Source of the DNA: Bacillota bacterium
Lineage (GTDB): Bacteria > Bacillota > Clostridia > Lachnospirales > Lachnospiraceae
DNA length: 50,909 bases
NCBI GenBank assembly: GCA_023415055.1
Contig: JAEZLZ010000147.1
Location: forward strand, 1-50,909
Direction: 5' to 3'
In this document: in pieces, positions 49,639-50,909 of the stretch
Numbering within the stretch: position 1 is the stretch's first letter
How the letters are laid out: the number at the start of each line of letters is the position of its first letter
The notes under the pieces: model-generated
What the model was told of the DNA's origin: nothing
What the model saw: the letters and a program-made list of their open reading frames with translations, nothing else
The model's database searches: none
Translations under genes and position numbers: made by a program

Positions 49639-50589
49639 TCAGCGCTCCTCCCTGAAATAGTTCACTCCGCAACCGGCAGGCTGGGAGCCCTCCTTCGATT
49701 TCTTCATCGAGGTGATGATCAAAACCAGTGTTGTGATTAAGAACGGAAGCATGACATAGAATGCATTCGGTATTACGATCACATCCTTAGGTACATAGAA
49801 TTGGAGCACACTGAAGGCACCAAAGATCAAGGAGCCAAAGATTGCTCTCACCGGATTCCAGCTGGCAAAGATAACGAGTGCAACGGAGATCCAGCCCTGA
49901 CCATTTACCACACTGCTGTTATTCCAGATACCGCCTCCATTGATCAGGGAAAGGTATGCCCCGCCAAGACCACAGATACCGCCTCCTAACAGAATGTGAA
50001 TATATTTCACCATCTTGACGTTGATACCGGTCGCATCTGCTGCGGCAGGATTCTCGCCGACTGCCCTCAGGTTCAGCCCTGCACGGGTACGAACCATATA
50101 GATGGTACATAGAACTGCTACGAGGATGGATAGGTATACCAGCGGATTATGGGAAAACAGCAGCTTGCCGACCACCGGCAGATCGCCGAGGATAGGTAAC
50201 GGCTTCTCGGATATGGAGGCCATAAACTCCTCGGAAAGCTTGGGTGAACCGCCTGCCTTGCCTATCATCGCTTCACCGAAGAATTTGGCAAAGCCGATGC
50301 CGAAGATGGTTAATGTCAGTCCGGCTACATTCTGATTTGCCATAAAGGTTACGGTAACAACCGCATAGATCAATGCTGCAACAACGCCGATACCGAAGGC
50401 TGCCAGTAAAGCAAGGACGAGGCTTCCGGTGTGATATCCGGTATAAAAGCCCATAAATGCTCCCATGAACATCATACCCTCCACACCTAGGTTAATATTA
50501 CCTGTTTTTTCTGTGATTATCTCACCGGTCGTTCCAAAGAGCAGCGGAGTACCGGCTTTAATCGATGCAAATAGGAAATTAAGAAACAT
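49639..50589 (-). CDS. BMP/nucleoside-type ABC transporter permease (YufQ/NupQ-like)
   Basis: A 316-residue membrane permease with about eight or nine spans. KTGNINLGVEGMMFMGAFMGF (about 28-48) and LNLRAVGENPAAADATGINV (about 172-191) are family signatures of the branched-chain/ribose-like permeases that work with BMP-type lipoproteins in nucleoside or purine import. Its ATG overlaps the stop codon of the upstream permease (TAATG), so the pair is coupled. The ATPase and lipoprotein should lie further upstream, outside the window. Confidence 0.9.
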   Translation of the reverse strand: MFLNFLFASIKAGTPLLFGTTGEIITEKTGNINLGVEGMMFMGAFMGFYTGYHTGSLVLALLAAFGIGVVAALIYAVVTVTFMANQNVAGLTLTIFGIGFAKFFGEAMIGKAGGSPKLSEEFMASISEKPLPILGDLPVVGKLLFSHNPLVYLSILVAVLCTIYMVRTRAGLNLRAVGENPAAADATGINVKMVKYIHILLGGGICGLGGAYLSLINGGGIWNNSSVVNGQGWISVALVIFASWNPVRAIFGSLIFGAFSVLQFYVPKDVIVIPNAFYVMLPFLITTLVLIITSMKKSKEGSQPAGCGVNYFREER

Positions 50590-50909
50590 TATGCCTTCCT
50601 CCCCTTTCTTAAGATAAATCGGTAACGGGTAAAGAAATCAAACGCAAGAACAAAGAACAGGATGATGCCCTGAAGGATTCCGGAAGCTGCTGCTGATAAG
50701 CCGAAGGCACTCTGCATTACAGAACAGCCCTTCTCCAGCATACTGAACAATACTGTTACGATTAGTATTACCACCGGATTGAGCTTCGAGAGCCAGGCTA
50801 CGGTAATTGCCGTAAAGCCAACTCCTCCGGCCACACCTTCTCCTAGGGTATAGGCTGCACCGCTGACCTGTGTCATTCCTGCGATACCGCAGATCGCACC
50901 GCTCAGGAA
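50589..50909 (-). CDS. BMP/nucleoside-type ABC permease (YufP/NupP-like), C-terminal part
   Basis: The open frame runs off the window end: eleven codons (FLSGAICGIAG) precede the first Met in view. About 106 residues are seen, with GxGFTAITVAWLSKLNPVVIL and SGILQGIILFFVLAFDFF, the last spans of the companion permease of the same importer. It ends RYRFILRKGRKA and its stop codon overlaps the next permease's start. The true start is outside the window. Confidence 0.88.
   Translation of the reverse strand, partial: FLSGAICGIAGMTQVSGAAYTLGEGVAGGVGFTAITVAWLSKLNPVVILIVTVLFSMLEKGCSVMQSAFGLSAAASGILQGIILFFVLAFDFFTRYRFILRKGRKA

Noticed and set aside
1..50909. tRNA or rRNA genes
   Set aside because: No cloverleaf with T-loop GTTCRANNC and CCA-type ends or rRNA segment was recognised by eye; a tRNA search program would be decisive.

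Overview
The window looks like a chromosomal segment of a spore-forming anaerobic clostridium, most likely a Lachnospiraceae-type Bacillota. The evidence is moderate-to-low G+C, strong AGGAGG ribosome sites, a six-gene Rnf complex, an electron-confurcating lactate dehydrogenase operon, desulfoferrodoxin, class III fructose-bisphosphatase and a recognisable spoIIID gene. Most genes are on the minus strand.

The main discovery is at 12.6-19.3 kb. The sporulation regulator gene spoIIID is split in two. Its 5' part (start codon to the recognition helix) is at 19149-19298 and its 3' part is at 12602-12768, both on the minus strand. The 6427-bp insert between them is bounded by a 13-bp direct repeat (12756-12768 and 19183-19195). 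Deleting one repeat copy plus everything between rejoins spoIIID exactly in frame as a complete 89-residue protein. The insert carries a large serine recombinase, a 51-residue ORF just upstream of it behind a sigma-E-like promoter, and a sugar cargo: an FGGY (rhamnulokinase/fuculokinase-like) kinase, L-fucose isomerase and an AraC regulator. The sequences just inside the two repeats form a long dyad when joined, as expected for a serine-integrase attP. I read this as a skin-like developmental intervening element in spoIIID that carries carbohydrate genes. Excision itself is inferred, not observed.

Layout. 0-0.5 kb: start of nusG, then secE and rpmG. 0.6-6.8 kb: an exported subtilisin-like protease, an AraC regulator, an orphan FliD-like protein and a LacI regulator. 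7.0-12.4 kb: rnfCDGEAB with its promoter and terminator. 12.4-19.5 kb: the spoIIID locus and its element. 19.5-25.9 kb: lctP-etfB-etfA-lctD behind a consensus promoter and two palindromic operators, preceded by an LldR-like GntR gene. 25.9-34.7 kb: esterase, CorA, Fbp, a phosphoribosyltransferase-like protein, a GltD-like oxidoreductase, an ArsC-like protein lacking the usual Cys, an acetyltransferase and two small stress-type proteins. 34.8-45.6 kb: a sugar ABC transporter (solute-binding protein plus two permeases), a CFI-box protein, an AraC regulator, type I pullulanase, a beta-CASP nuclease and a Crp/Fnr regulator. 45.8-50.9 kb: desulfoferrodoxin, thioredoxin, an MFS exporter, a MalY/PatB aminotransferase and two BMP/nucleoside-type ABC permeases, the last cut by the window end.

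How the parts fit. Rnf couples ferredoxin and NAD to an ion gradient, while the LctD/Etf complex oxidises lactate with NAD using reduced ferredoxin, so the two operons are energetically complementary. Two intergenic hairpin repeat families and a recurrent terminator-plus-second-hairpin arrangement are scattered through the window.
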